Below, piece after piece: positions 17,919-26,034 of a stretch of DNA of 48,695 nucleotides (the first letter of the stretch is position 1; each line of letters begins with the position of its first letter). The DNA is taken from the NCBI GenBank assembly GCA_937899645.1, contig CALCCD010000065.1, positions 1 through 48,695 of the forward strand, given 5' to 3'. Source of the DNA: an uncultured cyanobacterium. GTDB taxonomy: Bacteria > Cyanobacteriota > Cyanobacteriia > Cyanobacteriales > Geitlerinemataceae. The position numbers were made by a program, and so were the translations under genes. A model generated the notes under the pieces. It had not been told where the DNA came from. It searched no databases and was given only the letters and a program-made list of their open reading frames with translations.

Positions 17919-18521
17919 CTACAGCGTCGAAAAATTCGCCGCCGCTTTGGTCAAGACAAACAGACTGCCGACGTTGCCGCGCCCGATCCGCAGCGTCTCG
18001 TCGAGGTAGGTGACATCGAGCCAGCCGCGCCGATCGCGCCCTGCAAGGCTAAAGTCCAGCGCCAGGAAGCGTTCGACCTGGCCGAGTTTGGCGATCCAGT
18101 CGTCGGGGTCGCGGTAGCCGACGGCGGTTTGCAGCCCGCCGACGAAGCGCTGAAAAATCACGTCCACGCGGCGATCGGAGACGGGCTCGAAGCGGGCCTC
18201 GACGCTGACTAGCCCACCGAGATAGGGGATGCCCTCGATTTCGGCAATGTTGTAGATCGATCGCGTGGCGGCGCGTACGCACTGGTAGATATTGCGCAGG
18301 CTGTAGACGGGCAGGCGATCGAGGCTGAGCAGCTCGTCGCTGGTGGTGTAGAGCAAGCGCCAGTTGCCCTCCAAGTCCGGGCTTTCGAGGGGTTTGGGGG
18401 TGGGGTTGCGCGCTTCGAGACGGGCGATCGCGGTCTGGATCGCGCTTTGCATCTCGCGATCGGCGCTGTTGCCGAGGCGGACGCCGTCGAGCAGTCGCAG
18501 TAGGTCGTCTTTCTCAAACAT
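17919..18521 (-). CDS. PAP/fibrillin family protein
   Basis: Plastid-lipid-associated proteins (fibrillins) bind lipids at thylakoids and plastoglobule-like bodies and help in photoprotection. The 200-residue protein has the family pattern: LEGNWRLLYTTSDELL near residue 50, VYSLRNIYQCV, a middle with VSVEARFEPVSDRRVDVIFQRFV, and the C-terminal signature WLDVTYLDETLRIGRGNVGSLFVLTK. No transit or signal peptide is seen. ATG 18521 is chosen because MFEKDDLLRLL begins the first helix; an ATG 12 nt upstream would add MRRF. The start codon sits inside a 16-bp tandem repeat. The glycosyltransferase gene ends 38 bp upstream. Confidence 0.93.
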   Translation of the reverse strand: MFEKDDLLRLLDGVRLGNSADREMQSAIQTAIARLEARNPTPKPLESPDLEGNWRLLYTTSDELLSLDRLPVYSLRNIYQCVRAATRSIYNIAEIEGIPYLGGLVSVEARFEPVSDRRVDVIFQRFVGGLQTAVGYRDPDDWIAKLGQVERFLALDFSLAGRDRRGWLDVTYLDETLRIGRGNVGSLFVLTKAAANFSTL

Positions 18522-18558
18522 GAATCTTCTCAAACGTGAGTCTTCTCAAGCATGAATC
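18511..18558. repeat. 16-bp tandem repeat, three copies, over fibrillin start
   Basis: Units are 18511-18526, 18527-18542 and 18543-18558, with consensus TTCTCAARCRTGARTC. The first unit contains the fibrillin start codon and first codons on the minus strand. The other two fill the 38-bp gap up to the glycosyltransferase stop, so the gene's start region has been copied upstream. Confidence 0.85.
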
Positions 18559-18559
18559 T

Positions 18560-20305
18560 TCAGACGTAAGACTGGAGGCGAACGATGTCGAACTTGAGCA
18601 GGTAGGCGATCGTCAGGTGGACGCGGCGGCGCAGGTTGACCGGGCGATCGTCGATCGACAGCACCTCTGGCTCTACGAGCGAGGCCGCCAGCTCGCGGCG
18701 ACGGGCGATCGCCTCGGTCAGGTCGCGAACGCGGCGATCGCCCTTGGAGAGCAGCTTTAGCAAGATACCCACTTCGTCCTCTGGTAGGCGGTTGCGATCG
18801 CCGATGCGGTTGTGCCAGATGCCGCGCAGGGCTTTGTAGCGCCGGGGGTCGGCGTTGGCTCCGAGGGCGATCGCATCGTCGTCGCGCAGGATTTGGCTGG
18901 GGTAGTGGGCAAAGGCGCGAAACGGATCTTCGATCGCGGGGATCGGCGGGCGACCGAGCTGCACTGGGGCGCTTTCGGTGGCCGAGCGGCAGCGATCGCG
19001 CATTGCTTCCCACAAGTCGTCGTAGCGCGCCATCACCTGCCGCCAGTCGTAGACCTCGCGGGCGCGCCGCTGGCCGTTTTCTCCCAAATTGCGGCGCAGC
19101 GCCGGATTTTCGATCAGCTCGACGAGGGTGGCGGCGCAGTTTTCGATGTCGATCGCGACGGCACTGGCACTTTCGGCGATATAGGTGCTGTAGTTCAGCC
19201 GCTCGTCGTAGTAGGCGTCGGCCAGATTGAGGCCGCTCCCCGGCGGCGGCGTCAGCGTCGGAATCCGGAAGCCGTCGAGGCCGTGACGCACCGACTCTTT
19301 GTAGCCGTTCCAGTCCGAAACGACGGTCGGCAAGCCCGCTGCCATTGCCTCGATCGGCGTCAGGCCGAAAGTCTCTTGGATATTGTCCGCCAGCGAGATG
19401 AAGATGTCCGCCGCCGACCAGATCGAGTCGCGGATATGGCGATCGCGCCCGTCGAGAAAGATGCCGTTAACGCTCGGACACAGCGTCGGCATCGCCTCTT
19501 TAAACATCTTTTCGTCGCGCTCTTCCTCGAACCAACCCGCCTGAATTAAATGAACGCGCTTGCCGGTTTGCCGCGCGGCCCGCTCGATTGCGTCGTACAT
19601 CGGCACGGGGTGCGCCTTTGCGTAAGCAATCAGCCGCCCGACGAACAAAACGACGATCTCGCCGTCGGCGATACCGAGCCGCTGTCGCCACTGCGCGCGG
19701 CGATCGGCTCCGGTTGGGGTGCTGGCGGGCGTAAAGCGATCGCACTCGACGCCGAGGGGGACGATCGGCAGCTCCAGCTCGATCCGTGGCCGCTGGCCGA
19801 AGCGTTGACCGAGGTATTCGAGCCAGTTGTCTAGCACGCGCTCGACGCCGTGGCGCACGGCCTGGGAGGTGCAAATTAGCGAGTCCCAGGGCTGCACTGG
19901 CGCGCTGACCATCTCGACGATCGAGTCCATGACGGCGCGACTGGCGGTGGTGTGGGTGACGCCGCAGATGCCGTAGCCGCGCTGGTCGATCGTCCGCCGC
20001 CGCCAGGATAGGGGCCCGAGGCCGGGGGACGGGTGGTACAGCACGTCGGCCTGTAGGGCGCTGGCCGGGTCGCCCGCTGCCAGCCAGTCGATGCCGTCTG
20101 GGTCGAGCCCCCAGTCGCGCGCGCGCTGTTGGAAGTCTTTAAATTCGGCGCGATCGTAGGCGTAGCAAAACAGGCGATCGCAGCGGCTGTGGCGCAGGAC
20201 GGCTCTCAGGAACCCTTCTCCGGCGGCTTGGCGACCGAGCAACCGCTTGCCGCCCGTTTCGTAGCCGTCGGGCGTATAGAAGATGGCGGCGGACAGTGGG
20301 GTCAT
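18560..20305 (-). CDS. GT4-type glycosyltransferase
   Basis: A long (581-residue) GT-B fold glycosyltransferase of the family 1/4 type. The N-terminal Rossmann domain begins SAAIFYTPDGYETGGKRLLG, which contains the donor/acceptor glycine loop. The C-terminal domain has IVVLFVGRLIAYAKAHP and the Glu-x7-Glu motif ETFGLTPIEAMAAGLP followed by VVSDWNGYKE, which binds the nucleotide sugar. The start is ATG 20305; the upstream ATG at 20338 adds 11 polar residues. The C-terminal 120 residues beyond the GT core are uncharacterised and helical. The sugar and acceptor are unknown. It lies 38 bp upstream of fibrillin in the same direction, though a shared function is not evident. Confidence 0.88.
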   Translation of the reverse strand: MTPLSAAIFYTPDGYETGGKRLLGRQAAGEGFLRAVLRHSRCDRLFCYAYDRAEFKDFQQRARDWGLDPDGIDWLAAGDPASALQADVLYHPSPGLGPLSWRRRTIDQRGYGICGVTHTTASRAVMDSIVEMVSAPVQPWDSLICTSQAVRHGVERVLDNWLEYLGQRFGQRPRIELELPIVPLGVECDRFTPASTPTGADRRAQWRQRLGIADGEIVVLFVGRLIAYAKAHPVPMYDAIERAARQTGKRVHLIQAGWFEEERDEKMFKEAMPTLCPSVNGIFLDGRDRHIRDSIWSAADIFISLADNIQETFGLTPIEAMAAGLPTVVSDWNGYKESVRHGLDGFRIPTLTPPPGSGLNLADAYYDERLNYSTYIAESASAVAIDIENCAATLVELIENPALRRNLGENGQRRAREVYDWRQVMARYDDLWEAMRDRCRSATESAPVQLGRPPIPAIEDPFRAFAHYPSQILRDDDAIALGANADPRRYKALRGIWHNRIGDRNRLPEDEVGILLKLLSKGDRRVRDLTEAIARRRELAASLVEPEVLSIDDRPVNLRRRVHLTIAYLLKFDIVRLQSYV

Positions 20306-20388
20306 GGCGCGGCGAGGTTCGTCTCGATCGGGCGTCAATCGATTGTGTCACGTGGCTGCCGCTTCGGGGCGATCGGGTGAAGATCGCG

Positions 20389-20485
20389 GTAGGGGCGTCA
20401 CGGCAGTGCGCCCGCGAAATTGGCGAAAAAAGTCCGGTTCTTCGCGCTTCCGGCCAATTTCGGGCGCATTGCCATGCGCCCCTAC
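20389..20485. repeat. REP-like 97-bp imperfect palindrome
   Basis: Each arm starts GTAGGGGCG read inward and continues to AAATTGGC, with the arms differing by a few substitutions and a 2-base gap. Inside is a smaller GCGAA/TTCGC hairpin around AAAAGTCCGG. The left arm is shared exactly with 11684-11715. It lies in the rsmG to glycosyltransferase gap, starting 83 bp before the start of the latter. Confidence 0.85.
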
Positions 20486-20493
20486 GCCTGAAC

Positions 20494-21231
20494 CTACACC
20501 TGCACGAAGACGCAGTGGCGCACCGCTTGGGAAATCGGCGTCTCGAACGCCTCGATCGCCAGCAGCCGACCTTCCATGCGCTTTAGCAGCTTTTTCAGCG
20601 TCGCCGTATCTTCGTTCGACCAGCGCCCGCGATACAGTACCGCGATGCCGTCGTCGATTAGAAACGGCAGCGCGAACTCCAAACACGCCTGAATCGACCC
20701 GACCGCGCGTACGGTCGCCAAGTCGTAGCGCTCGGCGTGCTGCGGCTGGCGCGAGAGCTGCTCGGCGCGTCCGACCAGGGTGCTGCAATTTTTCAGGCCG
20801 ATCGCCGCGATCGACTCCTGCACTACGCGGATTTTCTTTTGGGTCGAGTCGAGCAGCGTCACCGACCAATTCGGACGCGCGATCGCGATCGGCAAACCAG
20901 GAAAGCCGCCACCCGTCCCCACGTCAATCGCCTGAACCGGCTTGTCCGCATCCCAGTCCGATCGCTGCGCCAGCCCCAGATCGAGAGCGTTCGCCACGCA
21001 GCGGTCGAGAAAGTGCAGCCCGCTCAGCGAGTCCCAGACGTGCTTCTCCCAAAACTCCGTCGGCTCGACGATCCGGGTCAGGTTGACGCGGCTGTTCGCA
21101 TCGAGGGTTGCAGCGTAGAGCGCCTGAAGCTGCGCTTGCTGCTCCGGCGTCGGCGGTCGCTCGAAAGTGTCGCACCACAAGTCTTCGAGCTGGGGCAGAG
21201 TGGCCGTCTCCGGGCGATCGGTCGAAGTCAT
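20494..21231 (-). CDS. rsmG: 16S rRNA (guanine527-N7)-methyltransferase
   Basis: RsmG (GidB) methylates N7 of G527 in 16S rRNA using SAM. The 245-residue length is usual for cyanobacteria. The N-terminal half holds NSRVNLTRIVEPTEFWEKHVWDSL, a hallmark. The SAM site is IDVGTGGGFPGLPIAIARP, followed by LLDSTQKKIRVVQE, then ATVRAVGSI for the catalytic-site region. The start is ATG 21231. It lies 109 bp downstream of ssb in the same orientation; the gap carries a small GCGCAC/GTGCGC hairpin near 21309-21324. Confidence 0.96.
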   Translation of the reverse strand: MTSTDRPETATLPQLEDLWCDTFERPPTPEQQAQLQALYAATLDANSRVNLTRIVEPTEFWEKHVWDSLSGLHFLDRCVANALDLGLAQRSDWDADKPVQAIDVGTGGGFPGLPIAIARPNWSVTLLDSTQKKIRVVQESIAAIGLKNCSTLVGRAEQLSRQPQHAERYDLATVRAVGSIQACLEFALPFLIDDGIAVLYRGRWSNEDTATLKKLLKRMEGRLLAIEAFETPISQAVRHCVFVQV

Positions 21232-21340
21232 AGGTGAGGAAGGTGGACGACAGCTAGACCCTTACGGCGACGCAGAGCGTCGGTTGAGGCAACGATGTTT
21301 CCTGTAGGAGCGCACCGCTGTGCGCTTGGGAAGTCACCGC

Positions 21341-21928
21341 CTAGAACGGAATATCGTCGTCATCGAAGTCGGGGCTGCTGGCGGGCGGCGCGGGCGGCGC
21401 GTAGCTCGGCGCGGGTGCGGGCGGCACGGGTGGCGCGCTGGGAATCGAAGGTGGATTCGGTGCGGCGTTGGGCGCTGGGAACTGCGCGACGTTGTTCGGC
21501 GGCGCGCTCGGAGCCGAGGGCGGATAGTTCGCGGTCGGCGGCGCGTAGTTGGGCGCGGGCGGCGCGGCAACCCCTGCCCCTCCGGTCATCCCCGCAGCCA
21601 TCCCCCCGGCCATTCCGCCTGCCAGCGCTGACAGGGGGTGGATCCGCTGGGCGCGCAGCTCGGCGTGCTTCTCGCGGAACCCCTCCGGACGGTCGATCGT
21701 CACCATCGAGATGCGGCCTTCGACGAGCAGGCGATCGCCCACCTGGTAGCCTTGCTGCTCGACCTCGGTCGCCAGCCGGTTCCAAGCCACCATCTTCAGC
21801 GAGGCCGGGGGCTCGTTCTCGCGTGTGGACTCGAACTGGACGATCGCATCGGCCACGGGTACATTCTCGCTGGTGTAGCGGATTTGCGGTGGCTGCATGA
21901 CTTCCACGAGCAGGATGCAATGGTTCAT
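21341..21928 (-). CDS. ssb: Single-stranded DNA-binding protein
   Basis: SSB coats single-stranded DNA and recruits replication and repair enzymes through its acidic tip. The start is the ATG at 21928 (MNHCILLVEVMQPPQIRYT); the frame extends 37 codons upstream without family resemblance. The OB fold covers roughly residues 1-110, with PVADAIVQFESTRENEPPASL and NRLATEVEQQGYQVGDRLLVEGR. A Gly/Ala/Pro-rich flexible linker follows, and the protein ends DDDDIPF, the conserved acidic tip. The Ile-Pro-Phe end shows the C-terminus is complete. It is divergent from gmd over a 326-bp gap. Length is 195 residues. Confidence 0.93.
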   Translation of the reverse strand: MNHCILLVEVMQPPQIRYTSENVPVADAIVQFESTRENEPPASLKMVAWNRLATEVEQQGYQVGDRLLVEGRISMVTIDRPEGFREKHAELRAQRIHPLSALAGGMAGGMAAGMTGGAGVAAPPAPNYAPPTANYPPSAPSAPPNNVAQFPAPNAAPNPPSIPSAPPVPPAPAPSYAPPAPPASSPDFDDDDIPF

Positions 21929-22092
21929 GGTGTTGGGGAGATTCGCGTTGACGGACGGCGGGGCAGCATCGAAGCCAATGCTAATTCGATTATCGTACGG
22001 CAGCGGGAGATTCGGGAACTTCTCAACTGCGATCGTCACACATCTTTTCGGTGCATCGCAGCACTTGCGCTCGCGCCGAACCTACCACGGGC

Positions 22093-22134
22093 GCGACCGG
22101 AATTTCGCGACCGGGATTTCGCGACCAGGATTTC
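22093..22134. repeat. 14-bp tandem repeat, three copies
   Basis: Units GCGACCGGAATTTC, GCGACCGGGATTTC and GCGACCAGGATTTC run head to tail at 22093-22106, 22107-22120 and 22121-22134. They lie in the 326-bp ssb/gmd divergent gap, 120 bp before the gmd start. The rest of that gap shows nothing I can identify. Confidence 0.85.
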
Positions 22135-22254
22135 GCTAACCTAGCCACAGGCGAGCCGCGCCTCGAAACTCGGAGCTGGCCGCTGGTGTTCCAAACCGCT
22201 TCCCCGACTGTTTCATCCACTTAACCAATTGGCGATTCCCCCACCGACGACCCC

Positions 22255-23217
22255 ATGACCACAGCTCTAATTTGCGGCATATCCGGACAGGACGGATCGT
22301 ATTTGGCTCAGCTACTGCTCGAGCGGGGCTACCGCGTGGTGGGCACGTCGCGCGACGCGCAGATGTCGAAGTTCGGCAACCTGTTGCGCCTCGGCATCCG
22401 CGATCGCGTCGAGGTCGAGTCCATGAGCCTGACGGACTTCCGCAGCGTTATTCAGGTGCTGACGAAAGTCGAGCCTGACGAAATCTATAACCTCGGCGGT
22501 CAAAGCTCGGTCGGCCTGTCCTTCGAGCAGCCCGTCGAAACCCTTGCGAGCATCGCCACCGGCACGCTGAATTTGCTCGAGGCCGTGCGCTTCCTGGGCG
22601 GCAAAATCAAGCTCTACAACGCCGGATCGAGCGAGTGCTTCGGCGACACCAGCGGCGCACCAGCAGACGAGACGACGCCCTTTCGACCCCGCAGCCCCTA
22701 CGCTGTCGCCAAGTCGGCGGCCTTTTGGGAAGTGGCGAACTACCGTGAAGCTTACGGCCTATTCGCTTGTTCGGGGATTCTGTTCAACCACGAGTCGCCG
22801 CTGCGCCCGGAGCGCTTTGTCACGCAGAAGATCGTCGCGGCGGCCTGCCGGATCGCGGGCGGCAGCGACGAGATACTCGAATTGGGCAATACCAGCGTGC
22901 AGCGTGACTGGGGCTGGGCTCCGGAGTACGTCGAGGGGATGTATCTGATGCTGCAACAAGACGAGCCGGGCGACTACGTGCTGGCGACAGGCAAGACCAG
23001 CTCGCTGGAGGAGTTCGTGGCGGCGGTGTTCGCGAGCCTCGATCTGGACTGGCGCGATCGCGTCAAGACAAACCCTGCTTTTTTCCGTCCGACCGATATC
23101 GCGATCGGGCGCAGCAACCCCGCCAAGGCCAAGCGCGTCATGGGCTGGGAAGCGAAATATGCAATGGCGGACGTCGCGCGGATGATGGCGCAGGCGCATC
23201 GGGGCGGTGGAGACTGA
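22255..23217 (+). CDS. gmd: GDP-mannose 4,6-dehydratase
   Basis: Gmd converts GDP-D-mannose to GDP-4-keto-6-deoxymannose, the first committed step to GDP-fucose, GDP-rhamnose or related 6-deoxy sugars for exopolysaccharide and LPS. The NADP-binding loop GISGQDGSYLAQLL begins at residue 8. Catalytic residues of the extended SDR fold are visible: Ser126 and Glu128 in GSSECFG, Tyr149 and Lys153 in PRSPYAVAKS. FNHESPLRPERFVTQKI is a GMD signature. The 320-residue length is slightly short but normal for cyanobacteria. The glycosyltransferase downstream in the same direction suggests a surface-polysaccharide role. No epimerase/reductase partner (WcaG type) is in the window. Confidence 0.93.
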   Translation: MTTALICGISGQDGSYLAQLLLERGYRVVGTSRDAQMSKFGNLLRLGIRDRVEVESMSLTDFRSVIQVLTKVEPDEIYNLGGQSSVGLSFEQPVETLASIATGTLNLLEAVRFLGGKIKLYNAGSSECFGDTSGAPADETTPFRPRSPYAVAKSAAFWEVANYREAYGLFACSGILFNHESPLRPERFVTQKIVAAACRIAGGSDEILELGNTSVQRDWGWAPEYVEGMYLMLQQDEPGDYVLATGKTSSLEEFVAAVFASLDLDWRDRVKTNPAFFRPTDIAIGRSNPAKAKRVMGWEAKYAMADVARMMAQAHRGGGD

Positions 23218-23502
23218 GTAGGGAGCGAGCGGAGCCCACGACGCGGGGCACGAGTCGGGCTCGCGTTCCGTCGCGAACGGGGGATAATGGGCGCGGCTTT
23301 GGTCGAAGCGCGGCGAGTCTGGCGATCCGGCAAACTCGTCAGCAACCTCAACGCTCGCGCCAGCGTCCGGATTGTCGGGCGATCGCCTCGAACGACAAAA
23401 TGTCGGCGATCGCCTGCTGCTCGGGCAGCACGCTCGCTACCGCGTCCCGGCTTCACCCGTTACCGCTGGTTCTCCCGCACATTTCTCGCTTGAATCACTC
23501 TG

Positions 23503-24702
23503 ATGCGCGCTAGATCCCAATCATCTCCGCCCCGCCACCATCTTTTTACGTTCCTGGAGGTCTTCGGGTGTGAAGGCGGCATCCAGACTTACGTGAAAGA
23601 CGTGCTGAGCGCTTACGAAAACGCCGCGCGCCAGCCCGACGGCAGCTATAGCTATACCGCCGACGTACTGTTGCTGCGCGACCCGGAGAATTCACCCAAC
23701 CCCTTCGAGGAGCGCGATCGCTCATCCGAGGGGCTGTTCCGCTTCCACTACCTCAAACTCAGCCCACGAAGCAACGGCAAGGTCGCGATCGCGATCGGTC
23801 GGCTGCGCTTTGCCCTCGCGCTCGTCAAGCAGCTGCTCGTTCACCGTCCGAGTTGCGTTTTCTGCGGCCATATCAACGTTGCGCCGCTGACCCGAGAGCT
23901 ATGCGGCTGGTTCCGCGTGCCCTATGTGGTGATGACCTACGGCAAAGAGGTTTGGGGGACGCTGCCGCCGAAGCAGGTGCGATCGTTACTGGACGCGCGC
24001 GCCATCTGGACGATCAGCCGTTACAGCCGCGATCGCGCCGTCGAGTCCAACCATCTGCCGTCCGAGAAGTTCGAGATGATCCCCTGCATCGTGGACGGCG
24101 ATCGCTTTACGCCCGCCTCGAAGCCGCAGCATCTGATCGATCGTTACCAGCTCCAAGACTCCAAAGTGCTGATGACCGTAGCGCGGCTGTGGTCGGGTGA
24201 CCCCTACAAGGGCGTAGACGTCACGATTCGGGCGCTGCCGAAAATTGCTGAAGCTTACCCGAATGTGAAATACCTGGCGATCGGGCGGGGGGACGATATG
24301 CCGCGCTTGAAGCAGCTGGCGATCGACCTCGGCGTCGCCGATCGCGTCGTCTTTGCCGGTTTCGTCGCCACCGAAGACCTGGTCGATCACTATCGCGTCG
24401 CCGACGCCTACGTGATGCCCTCCCGCGAAGGCTTCGGCATTGTCTATCTCGAAGCGATGGCCGTCGGCTTGCCGGTGCTGTCCGGCGATAGCGACGGCTC
24501 GGCAGACCCGCTCCAGGACGGTCGCCTCGGCTGGCACGTGCCCCACCGCGACCCGGACGCTGTCGCCGCTGCCTGCATCGAGATGCTGCGCGGAGAAGAC
24601 CGCCGCTGCGATGGCGAGTGGTTGCGCAAGGAGATGCTAGCCAGCTTTAGCCCCGCAGCCCTGGGCCAGCGCGTCGATGCGGCTTTGTCCGATCGCATTT
24701 AG
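23503..24702 (+). CDS. GT4 glycosyltransferase, surface polysaccharide type
   Basis: A 399-residue GT-B glycosyltransferase. The N-terminal domain has the acceptor-side loop FGCEGGIQTYVKDVL. The C-terminal domain has VLMTVARLWSGDPYKGVD, YLAIGRGDDMPRLK and the Glu-x7-Glu motif EGFGIVYLEAMAVGLPVLSGD. It follows gmd by 285 bp in the same orientation, so it may use a GDP-sugar such as GDP-mannose or a 6-deoxy derivative; that link is inference. The start is ATG 23503 and has no clear Shine-Dalgarno sequence. The gmd-to-GT gap contains no recognisable gene. It is unlike the longer GT4 at 18560 outside the core motifs. Confidence 0.9.
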   Translation: MRARSQSSPPRHHLFTFLEVFGCEGGIQTYVKDVLSAYENAARQPDGSYSYTADVLLLRDPENSPNPFEERDRSSEGLFRFHYLKLSPRSNGKVAIAIGRLRFALALVKQLLVHRPSCVFCGHINVAPLTRELCGWFRVPYVVMTYGKEVWGTLPPKQVRSLLDARAIWTISRYSRDRAVESNHLPSEKFEMIPCIVDGDRFTPASKPQHLIDRYQLQDSKVLMTVARLWSGDPYKGVDVTIRALPKIAEAYPNVKYLAIGRGDDMPRLKQLAIDLGVADRVVFAGFVATEDLVDHYRVADAYVMPSREGFGIVYLEAMAVGLPVLSGDSDGSADPLQDGRLGWHVPHRDPDAVAAACIEMLRGEDRRCDGEWLRKEMLASFSPAALGQRVDAALSDRI

Positions 24703-24799
24703 GTCAGGATTCGAGCCGTCGTGCTTCTTGGGAAAGTTCGACTTCTGACGTGTGAGGCACGATGGTAGCGTTGGTGAGCCACTCCGCCGCACCGAGCCC

Positions 24800-25591
24800 A
24801 TGTCGATTTCTACTGCCACCATCGATCGCCTCGCCCCGATCGCGATCGTGCTGGTCTCTCCCCAGGGCGCGCGCAACCTCGGCTCGATCGCGCGGGTGAT
24901 GAAAAACATGGGGCTCTCGCGCCTGACGATCGTGGCTCCTGAGTGCGACCCCCACGGCGAAGAGGCGCGGCGGATGGCCGTTCATGCCTTCGATATCCTC
25001 AAAGCGGCGCGCATCGTCGAGACGATTCCCGAGGCGATCGCCGACGCCAACCGGACGATCGCCACCACCGGACGCACCGATATTCAAACCTCGCCGCTGC
25101 TGACGCCCGAAGTCGGCCTACCCTGGCTGCTCGACGCGCCTTCGGCGCTGATGTTCGGCCCCGAAAGTCGCGGTCTGAGTAACGATGAACTGGCCTACGC
25201 GCAGCGCCTGGTGAGCATCCCGACAACAGAGGCATACTCGTCGCTCAACCTGGCACAGGCCGTCGGCATTTGCGCCCGCGACCTAGTGCGTGCAGCGCCG
25301 TCGGACGATTCACCACCGGATGCGTCAATACCGCCGATCTCGGTCGATCGACTCAGTGGCGAAGCTGCGGCTCCCGTCGGTCAAATCGAGGGCTACTACG
25401 ACCACCTCGAACGTGTCTTGCTCGATATCGGCTACCTGCACCCACACACCGCCAGCGCGCGGATGAAGAAATTTCGCCGACTACTCAACCGCGCCCAGCC
25501 GTCCGGCCAGGAAGTGGCGATGCTGCGGGGCATTTTGCGGCAAATGGAGTGGGCGAGCCGAAACGGGGGCAGCGGCTCCGACAGCGCCTAA
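24800..25591 (+). CDS. trmJ: SPOUT RNA methyltransferase, TrmJ-like
   Basis: TrmJ-type SpoU enzymes methylate the 2'-O of nucleotide 32 in tRNA; the exact target here is inferred. The SPOUT knot motifs are clear: motif 1 LVSPQGARNLGSIARVMKNMG with Asn and Arg, motif 2 LMFGPESRGLSNDEL, and motif 3 VSIPTTEAYSSLNLAQAV. A C-terminal helical extension ends near RMKKFRRLLNRAQPS, as in TrmJ. ATG 24800 is chosen because MSISTATIDRLAPIAIVLVS starts right before strand 1. The length of 263 residues fits. Its stop overlaps the stop of the convergent CP12-like gene by 4 bp. Confidence 0.92.
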   Translation: MSISTATIDRLAPIAIVLVSPQGARNLGSIARVMKNMGLSRLTIVAPECDPHGEEARRMAVHAFDILKAARIVETIPEAIADANRTIATTGRTDIQTSPLLTPEVGLPWLLDAPSALMFGPESRGLSNDELAYAQRLVSIPTTEAYSSLNLAQAVGICARDLVRAAPSDDSPPDASIPPISVDRLSGEAAAPVGQIEGYYDHLERVLLDIGYLHPHTASARMKKFRRLLNRAQPSGQEVAMLRGILRQMEWASRNGGSGSDSA

Positions 25592-25812
25592 CGACGATCG
25601 CGTAGGTCGCGACGGTTGGCCTTGGCGTGCGAGATCGCGGCGAGGATCTCCTCCACCGCATCCCAAGCAGCGGCAGTATCCGGGGCATGCGCACCGTACA
25701 TCTCCGTGAGGCGGCGGGCGTGTTCGCGGGTGGCGCGCAGTTCCGAATCGAGCGCTTTGGTCGAAGCGAGCGCACCGACGGGCGGGCAAACGGCAATGCG
25801 GAAATCAAGCAT
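25588..25812 (-). CDS. CP12-like minimal protein lacking both Cys pairs
   Basis: CP12 proteins bind GAPDH and phosphoribulokinase and shut down the Calvin cycle in the dark. This 74-residue protein has only the central CP12 segment: APDTAAAWDAVEEILAAISH resembles the family core AWDAVEELQAEASH. The C-terminal segment YC...C that docks to GAPDH is absent, replaced by the basic tail ANRRDLRDRR. The N-terminal part has a single Cys. Redox switching of the standard kind is therefore impossible. The start ATG 25812 follows the pattern MLDFRIAV; the frame extends 32 codons upstream with no homology. It overlaps trmJ tail to tail by 4 bp. The function is unknown. Confidence 0.6.
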   Translation of the reverse strand: MLDFRIAVCPPVGALASTKALDSELRATREHARRLTEMYGAHAPDTAAAWDAVEEILAAISHAKANRRDLRDRR

Positions 25813-26034
25813 GATTGCGGTCTCTCGAAACCGAGAGGGCGAACTCGATGTCTTCAGTGTATCGAGGCAATTTTGGCCGCTGGAACGGGGCGACACAGGA
25901 TTTCGCAAACCGTTACGGTTCGATGCGATCGCGCCTTATTTCGCCGCAATCCCTACGCTAACGCCAGTTTTTGGCAAGAAATTTTTAAGATAAAAGCAGC
26001 GTAGAATACCGACAAAAGCGGAGCGAGGAAAACC

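Noticed and set aside
23287-23493. 68-codon frame between gmd and the glycosyltransferase
   Set aside because: Arg-rich and of low complexity, typical of a random frame in GC-rich DNA; no ribosome-binding site.
24703-24799. Possible tRNA around AGGATTCGAGCC
   Set aside because: The T-arm-like string has no acceptor stem or anticodon arm in the expected positions.
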